Program-made: the position numbers and the translations under genes
DNA from: Helicobacter hepaticus ATCC 51449
GTDB taxonomy: Bacteria; Campylobacterota; Campylobacteria; Campylobacterales; Helicobacteraceae
DNA length: 64,000 nt
Assembly (NCBI RefSeq): GCF_000007905.1
Contig: NC_004917.1
Location: 744,001 to 808,000 of the forward strand
Reading direction: 5' to 3'
The notes under the pieces: model-generated
Told to the model about the DNA's origin: nothing
What the model saw: only the letters and a program-made list of their open reading frames with translations
Databases searched by the model: none
Part shown: in pieces, positions 45,206-53,529 of the stretch
Position numbering within the stretch: position 1 is the first letter of the stretch
Layout: every line of letters begins with the position of its first letter

Positions 45206-45365
45206 AAAAATAAAAATGGCATTATATTTGGTTTTAGTTATGGCATTTATCGCTTGCAATTCCAATATGCAAGCCAATCAAAAAGAAGTGAGCAACGCTT
45301 TACCAAGTGATATAAAAAACTTTATAGAATCTAGGGAAAAATTTATAGAATCTGAAAATATGTGA
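45195..45365 (+). CDS. Small predicted lipoprotein (56 aa)
   Basis: ATG at 45195, preceded by AAAGGGGAA, inside the end of lpxB. The protein has a basic start, a hydrophobic core (MALYLVLVMAF) and a lipobox FIAC with cysteine near residue 21, then a short charged tail of about 35 residues. No family is recognised. Coupled translation to lpxB suggests an envelope role. At this size a chance frame cannot be excluded, but the lipobox and RBS support it. Confidence 0.55.
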   Translation: MTYKKIKMALYLVLVMAFIACNSNMQANQKEVSNALPSDIKNFIESREKFIESENM

Positions 45366-45457
45366 GAGATTTATTCATAGTTACCGCCCTTTACCCACTT
45401 AAGATTAACTTATTTTAGATAAATTATACAAAGTTTCATATTATTTAAAGGTTATTA

Positions 45458-46855
45458 ATGAATCATTTTAGCAAAATTGGTTTTATCCTCGCTGCACTTG
45501 GAAGCTCTATCGGCTTAGGGCATATTTGGCGTTTTCCCTACATAGCAGGGACAAACGGCGGTGGTGCATTTGTCTTACTCTATTTATTTTTGGCACTCTC
45601 ACTTGGCATTGCAATGCTTATTGGCGAAATGCTTATTGGGAACAAGGGGGGGGGCGCCAATGCTGTCAAAAGCTATGAAAATCTTGATGTGAGCTCAAGT
45701 AAAAAATGGCGTTTAGCTGGATTTACACTTATTGGCGGTCCTATTATCTTATCTTTTTATGCTATCGTGCTAGGCTGGGTGTTTTACTATCTCTTTATAG
45801 TGAGCTTTAACCTCCCTAGCGATATGCACACCTCTGAAACAATTTTTAATACCCTCTATACAAATGGTTTTGTGCCCCAAACACTTGGTTTGCTTTTTGT
45901 TATGGGAATCACAGCGTGGGTTATTTCGCGCGGTGTGAAAAAAGGTATTGAAGCCTTGAATCTTATCCTCACACCGCTTCTTTTCATTATATTTTTTGGC
46001 TTATTGCTCTATGCGATGAGTATGGATTCTTTTAGCAAAGCATTACATTTTATGTTGAGTTTTGATATAAATGAAGCAAAAAAAGCCCTCACACTTAATG
46101 TATTTATTGATTCTCTAGGGCAGGTGTTTTTCTCGCTTTCACTCGGGGTAGGTATCATCATCACTTATGCCGCTTCCTCGCAAAGCAATCAAAATCTCCT
46201 TAAAAGCGCACTTTGGGTAGTGCTATCTGGAATTTTAATCGCTATTATGGCTGGACTTATGATTTTTACTTTTGTATATGAATATAATGGAGCAGTAGGA
46301 GGAGGTGCTGGGCTTATTTTTATAACTTTGCCCGTTATGCTCTCTCATCTTGGTATATGGGGCAATGTCATCGCATTTTTATTCCTCATTGCCTTTAGTT
46401 TTGCAGGCATTACCTCTGCGATTTCACTCCTTGAACCCGCCGTTATGTATGTATGCGAAACTTACCATTGGAGCAGAGCAAAGGCAACTTGGAGCATTGC
46501 TGGAGCAATTAGCGCACTTGGTATAATTATTATTTGCTCTATTTGCACACCTATGGCAGATTATCTTACTATTGGTGGTAAAACGCTTATGGATAGCATT
46601 GAATTTCTCTCTGCAAATATCATTATGACACTCGGGGGACTTTTGGCTGTTACATTTATCGGCTGGGCTGTGCCAAAGGCTCAATTACAACAGCACACCG
46701 CACATTTTTTTAACAACATTGCTTTTACTCTTTGGTATATCATTATGCGCTATATTGCTCCGCTTATTACTATTATGATACTTGTAGCAGTGAGTATAAA
46801 ATTTTTTACAGGAGAGGACGCGGTAGATTTTATTTTTACATCTTTAGGGCTGTGA
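45458..46855 (+). CDS. Neurotransmitter:sodium symporter (NSS) family transporter, G9 tract in frame
   Basis: 465 residues with about eleven membrane segments. The N-terminus has SSIGLGHIWRFPYIAGTNGGGAF, the NSS sodium/substrate-site helix 1, and helix 6 reads SFSLGVGII-like FSLSLGVG. It imports an amino acid or related solute with Na+. A run of nine G (45646-45654) encodes the NKGGG segment at the end of helix 2, where family members have GR-type residues. The frame is intact as sequenced, but one slip would truncate the protein at about residue 70. Confidence 0.9.
   Translation: MNHFSKIGFILAALGSSIGLGHIWRFPYIAGTNGGGAFVLLYLFLALSLGIAMLIGEMLIGNKGGGANAVKSYENLDVSSSKKWRLAGFTLIGGPIILSFYAIVLGWVFYYLFIVSFNLPSDMHTSETIFNTLYTNGFVPQTLGLLFVMGITAWVISRGVKKGIEALNLILTPLLFIIFFGLLLYAMSMDSFSKALHFMLSFDINEAKKALTLNVFIDSLGQVFFSLSLGVGIIITYAASSQSNQNLLKSALWVVLSGILIAIMAGLMIFTFVYEYNGAVGGGAGLIFITLPVMLSHLGIWGNVIAFLFLIAFSFAGITSAISLLEPAVMYVCETYHWSRAKATWSIAGAISALGIIIICSICTPMADYLTIGGKTLMDSIEFLSANIIMTLGGLLAVTFIGWAVPKAQLQQHTAHFFNNIAFTLWYIIMRYIAPLITIMILVAVSIKFFTGEDAVDFIFTSLGL
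45646..45654 (+). repeat. G9 tract in the transporter gene
   Basis: Nine consecutive G within codons 63-66 of the NSS transporter gene. The present length keeps the frame (ON). Insertion or loss of one or two G would cut the protein after two helices. Confidence 0.85.
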
Positions 46856-46903
46856 GTGAGAAATCTAATCTTTTAGAGTATATAACCACCATAATATAAA
46901 ATG

Positions 46904-46949
46904 AGCCAAAAGCTTCTAGCCCTTATAAAAAAGAGTAAAAACTTTGGCT
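46904..46949. terminator. Possible terminator between converging transporter and barrel genes
   Basis: AGCCAAA near 46904-46910 pairs with TTTGGCT at 46943-46949, with one extra A on the left arm, around a 32-base A-rich loop. It lies 49 bases after the transporter stop and 12 before the minus-strand gene stop. The long loop makes the call moderate. Confidence 0.35.
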
Positions 46950-46960
46950 AAATTTATGTC

Positions 46961-47629
46961 TTAAAAGACATAGGTGTAAGCGATATTGAAAGAATAATTA
47001 TTTTTGTGTGAAGAGTTAATAGTGATGTTGCCTTGAGCAGTGTTCGTTGAGAAATTCCTCTCAAGATAAGAATAAAAGGGAACCCTAACGATAAAATCAA
47101 ATTGATGATGCACATCTCTAATTACCTGCAATCCAAGATTCATAAAAATCCCACTCGTGTTGTATTTATGTCCGGGTAATCCTTTTGTATCATCTAAGAG
47201 TTTTTTTAACTCCCCTCCTATTCCCTCGTAGCCTGCTCCAACAAATACTCCTACCTGATTGATTTCACTAGAGCCAAATTGATAGAGGAAATCCACATTG
47301 CCCGCATACCTAAAAAATCCATAAGTCTCACCATCATTAGCTTCACCTTCAGAATAGTTCCCCTTACCAAAAGCTCCCACTACCCTTAAGCCTACTTTAG
47401 GAGTGAAGTAGTATTGAAAGCCTCCTCTTAGTCCATAGGATAAATCAAATAAATAGTCATTACTTTCTGATGTGTAAGCGTTACCAGGTGATGAGAATAT
47501 TACTTTTCCTTCCGACACATGGTAATTTACTCCCACATCTGCCCCGATAAACACACCACTTTTTGCACCATAAACACTAGAAATAAAGCCAAAGCCTAGA
47601 ATCATTCCTAAAAGAAATTTTATTTTCAT
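46961..47629 (-). CDS. Putative outer-membrane beta-barrel protein with C13 tract upstream
   Basis: 222 residues: signal peptide (about 1-21, ending VYGAKSG), then a repeating strand pattern with Gly and aromatic residues and a terminal IAYTYVF. It resembles small opacity/OmpA-barrel-like proteins of Helicobacter, but no named family is recognised. A 13-base homopolymer lies about 85 bases upstream in the likely promoter, so expression may vary by cell. Confidence 0.65.
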   Translation of the reverse strand: MKIKFLLGMILGFGFISSVYGAKSGVFIGADVGVNYHVSEGKVIFSSPGNAYTSESNDYLFDLSYGLRGGFQYYFTPKVGLRVVGAFGKGNYSEGEANDGETYGFFRYAGNVDFLYQFGSSEINQVGVFVGAGYEGIGGELKKLLDDTKGLPGHKYNTSGIFMNLGLQVIRDVHHQFDFIVRVPFYSYLERNFSTNTAQGNITINSSHKNNYSFNIAYTYVF

Positions 47630-47690
47630 CTTAGTCTCCTTAAAAAAATAGCCTTTGAGTTTTTATGTAATCTCAAAAGTTTAGACAAGG

Positions 47691-47726
47691 ATTTTAACTA
47701 AAAAACATCTGTACCCCCCCCCCCCC
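47691..47726 (-). promoter_or_regulatory. Promoter with a 13-base G tract in the -35 region
   Basis: On the minus strand G13 (47726 to 47714) is followed by 17 bases and TAAAAT (47696 to 47691), a plausible -10 box 62 bases before the ATG. The tract sits where the -35 hexamer would be. Changes in its length would move upstream DNA relative to the -10 box. Confidence 0.5.
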
Positions 47727-47854
47727 GAAAAATATTTTATATAAATAAAAAAATAAAAGGTGTATTTTAGAAACATTATTTAATAAAATCCTTGTTTTAG
47801 ATTCTCTTTTGCGACAGATTAAGAATCTTGAGAAAAAAGATTAAAAGGGACGAT

Positions 47855-48001
47855 TTGTATCAATTTTATTGAGCTTTACATTTTTTCGCACACAAGCTTT
47901 AAGAGTTCCTCTTTATTTTATGGGTGATATTTATCCTCACAGCCACTCCACAATAATGCACTCAATGTCGCTAGAGCGCATAAGAATTGATATGTTTTCA
48001 T
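47855..48001 (-). pseudogene. Decayed copy of the 5' end of a DUF285 lipoprotein gene
   Basis: An ATG at 48001 with AAGGAG upstream opens a lipoprotein signal (lipobox WSGC) and then hits a stop after KYHP. Past this stop the same frame encodes EELLKLVCEKM and then stops again; this matches EELLKLVRDK of the intact upstream gene (47998-48906). The intact gene's stop overlaps this ATG. The rest of the repeat domain is absent. Confidence 0.7.
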
Positions 48002-48906
48002 TTATTCTCCTTTTTACCTACGAGCTTTTTATACCATTTGGGTGGGTTTGCATATAAAGGTGAGTTATCAAAGATTAAATATGTCTGGACTTGAGGATTA
48101 AGCCTCTCACCCCAACTCTCAAGATTTTGCTTAAAACTTTTAGCATTTTGAAACATAAAATTCATATCCATAACCTGCGAAATATCCCAATCATTCAAAG
48201 GTTGATTAAAATGTGTGCTTTCATAAAACATAAAACTCATATCTTTTACTTTGCTTACATTCCAAGTGTTAAGTGGTTGATTAAACGCGCTCCTAGCAAA
48301 CATCGCGCCCATATCCTCCACATTACTCGTATCCCAAGCATTTAAGAGCTGATTCAATGCGGTTCCTATAAACATACCATTCATATTTTGCACGGAAGAG
48401 ACATTCCAAGTGTTAAGTGGTTGATTAAACTCCTTCACACCGCCAAACATATAGCTCATATCTACAACTTTACTCGTATCCCACGATTGTATCCCGCTAA
48501 AATCTATTCGCTCCCTCGCATTATTAATACACTTTTGCTTCTTTGTCTCCCATTGGGCTATGAGGTTATTTTTAATATTTTCTCTATCTGTATCTGTGGG
48601 AGTATAACTTTCTCCTTTTTGTGCTGCTTGCTCCTCAATAGCAAGAATCACAAATGATTCTATATGCTCAAAATACTCTGCAAATAAGTCGTGGCATTGC
48701 TCTATGCTAAAACGAGCAAAAAGAAAGCTCATATCTGTGATAGCGCTCGTATCAATTTCATTAAGTTTTATACTCTTATCACGCACAAGCTTTAAGAGTT
48801 CCTCTCTATCCTTTGGGTGATATGTATAATTTTTAGAATCTTTGCAACCAATCCACATAAATACACTCATTATTACAAACATCACCATAAATAATAATCT
48901 TTTCAT
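47998..48906 (-). CDS. DUF285 (BspA-like) surface lipoprotein (302 aa)
   Basis: A signal peptide with lipobox-type WIGC (Cys about residue 20) is followed by a helical spacer (about 30-135). Then come about five 24-residue DUF285 repeats with the pattern FNQPLN.W..S.V.DM..MF (about 145-290). DUF285 proteins are surface proteins that often carry bacterium-specific repeats. The gene is near other secreted proteins. Its stop TGA overlaps the ATG of a decayed paralogue. Confidence 0.85.
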   Translation of the reverse strand: MKRLLFMVMFVIMSVFMWIGCKDSKNYTYHPKDREELLKLVRDKSIKLNEIDTSAITDMSFLFARFSIEQCHDLFAEYFEHIESFVILAIEEQAAQKGESYTPTDTDRENIKNNLIAQWETKKQKCINNARERIDFSGIQSWDTSKVVDMSYMFGGVKEFNQPLNTWNVSSVQNMNGMFIGTALNQLLNAWDTSNVEDMGAMFARSAFNQPLNTWNVSKVKDMSFMFYESTHFNQPLNDWDISQVMDMNFMFQNAKSFKQNLESWGERLNPQVQTYLIFDNSPLYANPPKWYKKLVGKKENK

Positions 48907-48917
48907 TTTGCCCTCCT

Positions 48918-49781
48918 TTATTTTGGTAATTGCGCACCACTTTTTGCGCCTTTTTCATAGAGTAGCTTCTCTATGACTTCACTACTTACCTTGTCATATT
49001 CATATTTTTGTTTCTGCCTATTTATAATATCAAGTGCAGTGATATTGGAATGTTTATTTTTAATATTCACATCTATACCATTGCGTATAAGAAAAATAAT
49101 TTCTTCTGCATTTCTAGTAAATGGTATAGCTCTTAAAACTTCCATAAGCTTACTTTCCCCATTTTCGTCTGTGACATTAATATTTGCACCTTGCTTTAAT
49201 AATATAGCCATTTTGTTCGTAGAATAGCTCCAATACAAAAAGACTCTATCTAATATTTCTTGCTTAAGTTCTTTGGATTGCACAAAGCTTAATGCCAACT
49301 CTGCGATTTCCTCATATTCTTGTATATTTTCTGCACTTCTACCTAAGGCTGAAAGCACTATGGATCTACTTTGTTCCTCACTGCCATTGAATGCCCCTTT
49401 GGCTAAAAATAGCTCAATCACTTCTTTAGAAGCATATTCAAAAATAAGCGGTAAATAATCAATTTTTTCTTTTTCTATCACTGCTCCAGATTCTATAAGA
49501 AGTGTGATAATATCATTACTTATAATAGGGCTTCCCCACAAATTATAAGCCTCTTTCATATCTTGTATTGCTCTATCAAGTGGGGTTTGTCCTTTTTCAC
49601 TTAATGGGAAAAATATATACCTTAAGATGTCAGCTATTACTCCTTTGGTTTGACATTTTACATTTGGATTTACTCCGCTTTTTAAAAGCCTCTCTATCTT
49701 TTTTATATCACCTTGGCTTACTGCATTATAAATACTACAGGGATAAAAAGCACTCTGCAAATACAAATAAAAGCAAAGCAC
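48918..49781 (-). CDS. Ankyrin-repeat protein (287 aa)
   Basis: The N-terminus has a short hydrophobic stretch (about residues 1-18), perhaps an inefficient signal or membrane anchor. About four ankyrin repeats are visible, for example VSQGDIKKIERLLKSGVNPN and IIFLIRNGIDVNIKN. Ankyrin repeats mediate protein binding. It starts 64 bases inside the upstream membrane protein gene in another frame. It lies in the accessory cluster between DUF285 and Hcp genes. Partner unknown. Confidence 0.75.
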   Translation of the reverse strand: MLCFYLYLQSAFYPCSIYNAVSQGDIKKIERLLKSGVNPNVKCQTKGVIADILRYIFFPLSEKGQTPLDRAIQDMKEAYNLWGSPIISNDIITLLIESGAVIEKEKIDYLPLIFEYASKEVIELFLAKGAFNGSEEQSRSIVLSALGRSAENIQEYEEIAELALSFVQSKELKQEILDRVFLYWSYSTNKMAILLKQGANINVTDENGESKLMEVLRAIPFTRNAEEIIFLIRNGIDVNIKNKHSNITALDIINRQKQKYEYDKVSSEVIEKLLYEKGAKSGAQLPK

Positions 49782-50452
49782 GGGTGCAAAATAACCCCCA
49801 TAATGCCAAAAAATCGCTTAATCTTTGTCTTACTATCTTGCCTTTGTAAAAGCTGAATTTCTTTGGGAATCTCACTATCATTTAAAAGTGGAAGCTCCCA
49901 ATTTACAAATGAGCCACGATGAAGTAAAATAATTTGAGAATCATCTAAAGGCAAAGGAGCGCAAAAACGAGCAAAAGTAAAAATTGCCTCCCAATGTGTA
50001 TTGAGCCTCAAATTCACATCTAAACTTGATATATTGTGTATGGGCTTATCAATAGAAACTTCTTGTGAAGACTTCTCACACCAATTTTGATTTTCCATAA
50101 TGCTATGTTTTATAAAGTAGCGCATACCTTCTAAGAGTTTAATCTCTAATCTATGAAAAATCTTTTTTTGTTCAAAAAAGACAAGAAAACTGCCATTTTC
50201 ATCACGAAAAATAGTGTATCCCTCTAGTTTTTTAAACAAGCTTTTTGCAATGACAAAATTATAAATGCCTTGCAAAATCGCACCTAAAACAAGACCTATC
50301 CCAAACACATAAGGTGCAAATAATAGAGAGAGTGCAAAAGGAATCCCACTTGCTCCGCCTGTTTTCATATACATTAACGTATAAAAGAGTGTGCCCATAG
50401 GCAAGGCTACGGCTAAACAAGCTGAAATTATCCCAAACCACCTAAAAATCAT
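49718..50452 (-). CDS. Membrane protein of unknown function (244 aa)
   Basis: Residues about 5-30 and 40-75 are hydrophobic and form two or three membrane segments; the remainder is soluble and mixed, ending in a final hydrophobic stretch (FAFICICRVLFIPVVFIM). No family is recognised. It may be coexpressed with the ankyrin gene, which overlaps it by 64 bases. Upstream lies a TATAAT box whose spacer is a T15 tract. Confidence 0.55.
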   Translation of the reverse strand: MIFRWFGIISACLAVALPMGTLFYTLMYMKTGGASGIPFALSLLFAPYVFGIGLVLGAILQGIYNFVIAKSLFKKLEGYTIFRDENGSFLVFFEQKKIFHRLEIKLLEGMRYFIKHSIMENQNWCEKSSQEVSIDKPIHNISSLDVNLRLNTHWEAIFTFARFCAPLPLDDSQIILLHRGSFVNWELPLLNDSEIPKEIQLLQRQDSKTKIKRFFGIMGVILHPCFAFICICRVLFIPVVFIMQ

Positions 50453-50500
50453 CTATCCACCCCCCTTTTTTATATAAGCATTTACCGCTATCTGCACCCG

Positions 50501-50529
50501 ATTATATCAAAAAAAAAAAAAAACAGATT
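50501..50529 (-). promoter_or_regulatory. Promoter with T15 spacer
   Basis: On the minus strand T15 (50523 to 50509) is followed by GA and TATAAT (50506 to 50501). The spacer from a -35 hexamer at 50529-50524 is therefore 17 bases, almost all T. The promoter would serve the membrane protein starting at 50452. Poly-T tracts of this type tune several H. pylori outer-membrane genes. Confidence 0.6.
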
Positions 50530-50552
50530 TTTGAAAGCAAAAATAGGTAATT

Positions 50553-51320
50553 TTATTTCAATTTTTGCACATAATCGCAAGCGAATTGATTGTGCAAATC
50601 ACACGCACGATGATAATAATTTTTTGCTTTGCTTAAATCTTGTGGCACACTTAATCCTTGCTGATAAATCTCCGCACTTAACACACACGCATACATTCTA
50701 TGCTCATCACACGCTTTAGAATCTAGCTCTAAAGCCTTTTGATTAAATTCTTTTGCTTTGTCTAAATCTTTTTGCACATTCACACCATAAAAATAATATG
50801 AGCCCAACATTGAACACGCACTCTGTATATCACGCTCACACATAATTTCTAAGTATTCTAAACCTTTTGCCACATCTTTTTCCACACCGCGTCCATCAAT
50901 AAGTGCCACTGCCTGTATGGCACACCATTCTATTGCACCTTCTTTACAAGCTTCTAGACTATTATCATAGCCAAGTTTATAATAATGCGCAGATTCTGTA
51001 AGATTGTGTTGTAAATCTCTCTTATTTTGCGACTTGGCTTCATAATAATTCCCCAAATACAAACACGCCCCGGGGTGTCTAGCATCACAAGCTTTTTTGA
51101 GGAATGTGCTTGCATCATCAATATTTTTTACCCATAACACTACACCTTGGTAAAAATCAGTATCGGCTGCTCGTATGCCTTTAATCAAAGGGCTTTCTTG
51201 GCTATTTTGGACTTCTTCAATATTATTTTGCAAAACTTCATCTTGCTCATTTGCCCATATACACATTGTTACCATAACCAAAGCTAAACACCATTGAATA
51301 ATACGATTGTGGAATCTCAT
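50553..51320 (-). CDS. Hcp-like Sel1-repeat protein (255 aa)
   Basis: A signal peptide (about residues 1-24, ending IWANEQ) is followed by about five Sel1/TPR-like repeats of about 36 residues with paired cysteines (for example CDARHPGACLYLG and CDEHRMYACVLSA), the pattern of Helicobacter cysteine-rich Hcp proteins. These are secreted or periplasmic and disulfide-bonded. Some bind penicillin weakly. Its exact function is not readable. It starts next to the dus stop on the same strand. Confidence 0.85.
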   Translation of the reverse strand: MRFHNRIIQWCLALVMVTMCIWANEQDEVLQNNIEEVQNSQESPLIKGIRAADTDFYQGVVLWVKNIDDASTFLKKACDARHPGACLYLGNYYEAKSQNKRDLQHNLTESAHYYKLGYDNSLEACKEGAIEWCAIQAVALIDGRGVEKDVAKGLEYLEIMCERDIQSACSMLGSYYFYGVNVQKDLDKAKEFNQKALELDSKACDEHRMYACVLSAEIYQQGLSVPQDLSKAKNYYHRACDLHNQFACDYVQKLK

Positions 51321-52307
51321 CTAGCTTGTCCTTTTATTTAAATGCACAAGCTGGGGAAACTTATGCGTTATGACTTCATTACACGCAAAAAACTCCTCTA
51401 TATGCCGCATAATGCTAGGAACATCACTCACATTATTAATAACATTTCTAAACACACTTGCCCCTTCGTGTCCTTTAGCATAGGCGTGGAGATTCTTACG
51501 AAACATAATCGCCCCACGCTCACCATAAAATTCTACCATTTTTTTAAAATGCTTCAAAATAAGCTCTTTTTTGACAATAGGTGGAATATCGTGTGTGTGA
51601 TTTTTAATCTGCCAAAAAATCCACGGCGAAGTAATAGCTGCTCTGCCTATCATTACACCATTTGCTCCCGTGTGAGAGAAGACTTTTTGAGCCTTATCCA
51701 CGCTATCAATCTCGCCATTAGCAATAAGAGGCATTGATATATGTTGCTTAATATGAGCAATAGCATCATAATCAATACGCTCTTTTTTATAACCATCTGC
51801 ACGCGTTCTCCCATGCACTACGACAAAATCTGAACGCACATCTTTAAGAGCTTGTGCTATTTCATTAGGAATCTTTTTATCAAAACCCAAGCGCACTTTG
51901 AGGCTCGTATAAGGTGTAGTAGCCCTATCTTTAATGAGATTAGCAATTTTAACAAGAAGATGAAGGTCTTTGAGCAAACCGCTGCCATTGCCGTGATTTG
52001 CTACCTTTGGGGCAGGACAACCACAATTTAAATCAATGACATCAATGCCTCCTTGTGCATTTAAAATCTCTACTGCTTTTTTAATCACTTCTTCTTTTGA
52101 ACCTGAAATTTGCACGCTATAAGGTTGCTCTTCGGGGGATTTTTCAATCATTTTAAGTGTGCGGGCATTATTATAAACAAGAGCGTGAGAGCTTATCATT
52201 TCACTCACTGTTATATCCACACCAAAACTTTTTACCACACTGCGAAAAGGCAAATCTGTGTATCCTGCGAGAGGGGCGAGCATAAGGAGATTATTAAATT
52301 CTATCAT
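51321..52307 (-). CDS. dus: tRNA-dihydrouridine synthase
   Basis: 328 residues of the FMN-dependent Dus fold. MLAPLAGYTDLPFR binds FMN, and NCGCPAPKV holds the catalytic cysteine. It reduces uridine in the tRNA D-loop. The subclass resembles DusB, but position alone cannot define the target. It is directly adjacent to nspC without a gap (stop and start abut). Confidence 0.92.
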   Translation of the reverse strand: MIEFNNLLMLAPLAGYTDLPFRSVVKSFGVDITVSEMISSHALVYNNARTLKMIEKSPEEQPYSVQISGSKEEVIKKAVEILNAQGGIDVIDLNCGCPAPKVANHGNGSGLLKDLHLLVKIANLIKDRATTPYTSLKVRLGFDKKIPNEIAQALKDVRSDFVVVHGRTRADGYKKERIDYDAIAHIKQHISMPLIANGEIDSVDKAQKVFSHTGANGVMIGRAAITSPWIFWQIKNHTHDIPPIVKKELILKHFKKMVEFYGERGAIMFRKNLHAYAKGHEGASVFRNVINNVSDVPSIMRHIEEFFACNEVITHKFPQLVHLNKRTS

Positions 52308-53528
52308 TTAATTTCTCTGTTTATAGTCTTCATAACCAAAGCTTTTAAGGAGTTTCCATACTCCTTGAGTGTCAATAACACCAAGAGAGGGAAGTGGCAC
52401 ACCATTAAAGGTATTATTTTTGACAATAGTATAATGAAGCATATCTTCAAAAATCACTCTATCACCTATACACAAGGGTGTATCAAAACTATAATCGCCT
52501 ATCACATCTCCTGCCAAACAAGTTGGACCACCTAAGCGATAAGCATAAGCACCCTTCCCCTCACCTTTATCAGATTCTAACCCTGTTTGTTTGGAGAGCT
52601 TTATAAGAGAAGGACGATAAGGCATTTCAAGGCAATCAGGCATATGTGCGGCAGCACTCACATCAAGTATAGCCACTGATATTTCATTTTGCACAATATC
52701 TATAACTTCACCAATTAAAAATCCCACTTGCCACCCCACAGCTTCACCGGGCTCTAAAAATATTTCTATATCTTTATAGCGCCTTTTAAAATCACAAATA
52801 AGATTCACAAGCAAATCACAATCATAATCTACCCTCGTAATATGATGACCACCTCCAAAATTAACCCATTTCTTTCCCTGAATATATGCACCAAAATGCT
52901 TTTCAAAATGTGGTAATGTGCGAGAAAGTGCAGCACTATCTTGCTCACAATGTGTATGAAAATGTAATCCACTAATGCCATCTAATCCATATTGCGCTAC
53001 ACCTTTTTGAAATTCATTTGGCGTAATACCCAAACGAGAACCCGCAATACAAGGATTATAAATAGGTGGCTCTACCTCACTATAAAGAGGATTCACACGC
53101 AATCCAACCTCAATAGGTGCTTGAGAATGTGCCTTAAGCATTGTATTTTTAGATTCTATAAGTGGTTTAAATCTCTGCCATTGATAAAAAGAATTAAAAA
53201 TAATATGTGTGGCATAATTTAAAATGCTTTCAAATTCTTCTTTTTTATACGCAGGAGAAAACACACACACTTCTTTGCCCTTATTTGCACCTCCTATTTC
53301 CTCATACCCTAATCTTGCCTCATATAAGCCACTTGCTGTGCTACCACTCAAAGTGCATTTAAGATTCTCAAATACGCGCCAAAAAGCATAACCTTTGAGT
53401 GCTAAAAGTATTTTTGCACCACTTCGTTGTTGAACAGAATCTAAAAGCGCGAGATTAGCATTGAGCTTCTCCTCCTCAAGCACATACGCTGGAGAGGGAA
53501 GTGTAAGAAGTGTAGAAAGTTGGCGCAT
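52308..53528 (-). CDS. nspC: Carboxynorspermidine decarboxylase
   Basis: 406 residues from ATG at 53528; a TTG five codons earlier overlaps cheV but the ATG gives the usual start for this family. LALKGYAFW contains the PLP lysine, and GLHFHTHCEQD and the EPGEAVGWQ motif bind PLP and substrate. It makes norspermidine/spermidine by the carboxynorspermidine route. It follows cheV by two bases. Confidence 0.93.
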   Translation of the reverse strand: MRQLSTLLTLPSPAYVLEEEKLNANLALLDSVQQRSGAKILLALKGYAFWRVFENLKCTLSGSTASGLYEARLGYEEIGGANKGKEVCVFSPAYKKEEFESILNYATHIIFNSFYQWQRFKPLIESKNTMLKAHSQAPIEVGLRVNPLYSEVEPPIYNPCIAGSRLGITPNEFQKGVAQYGLDGISGLHFHTHCEQDSAALSRTLPHFEKHFGAYIQGKKWVNFGGGHHITRVDYDCDLLVNLICDFKRRYKDIEIFLEPGEAVGWQVGFLIGEVIDIVQNEISVAILDVSAAAHMPDCLEMPYRPSLIKLSKQTGLESDKGEGKGAYAYRLGGPTCLAGDVIGDYSFDTPLCIGDRVIFEDMLHYTIVKNNTFNGVPLPSLGVIDTQGVWKLLKSFGYEDYKQRN

Positions 53529-53529
53529 T

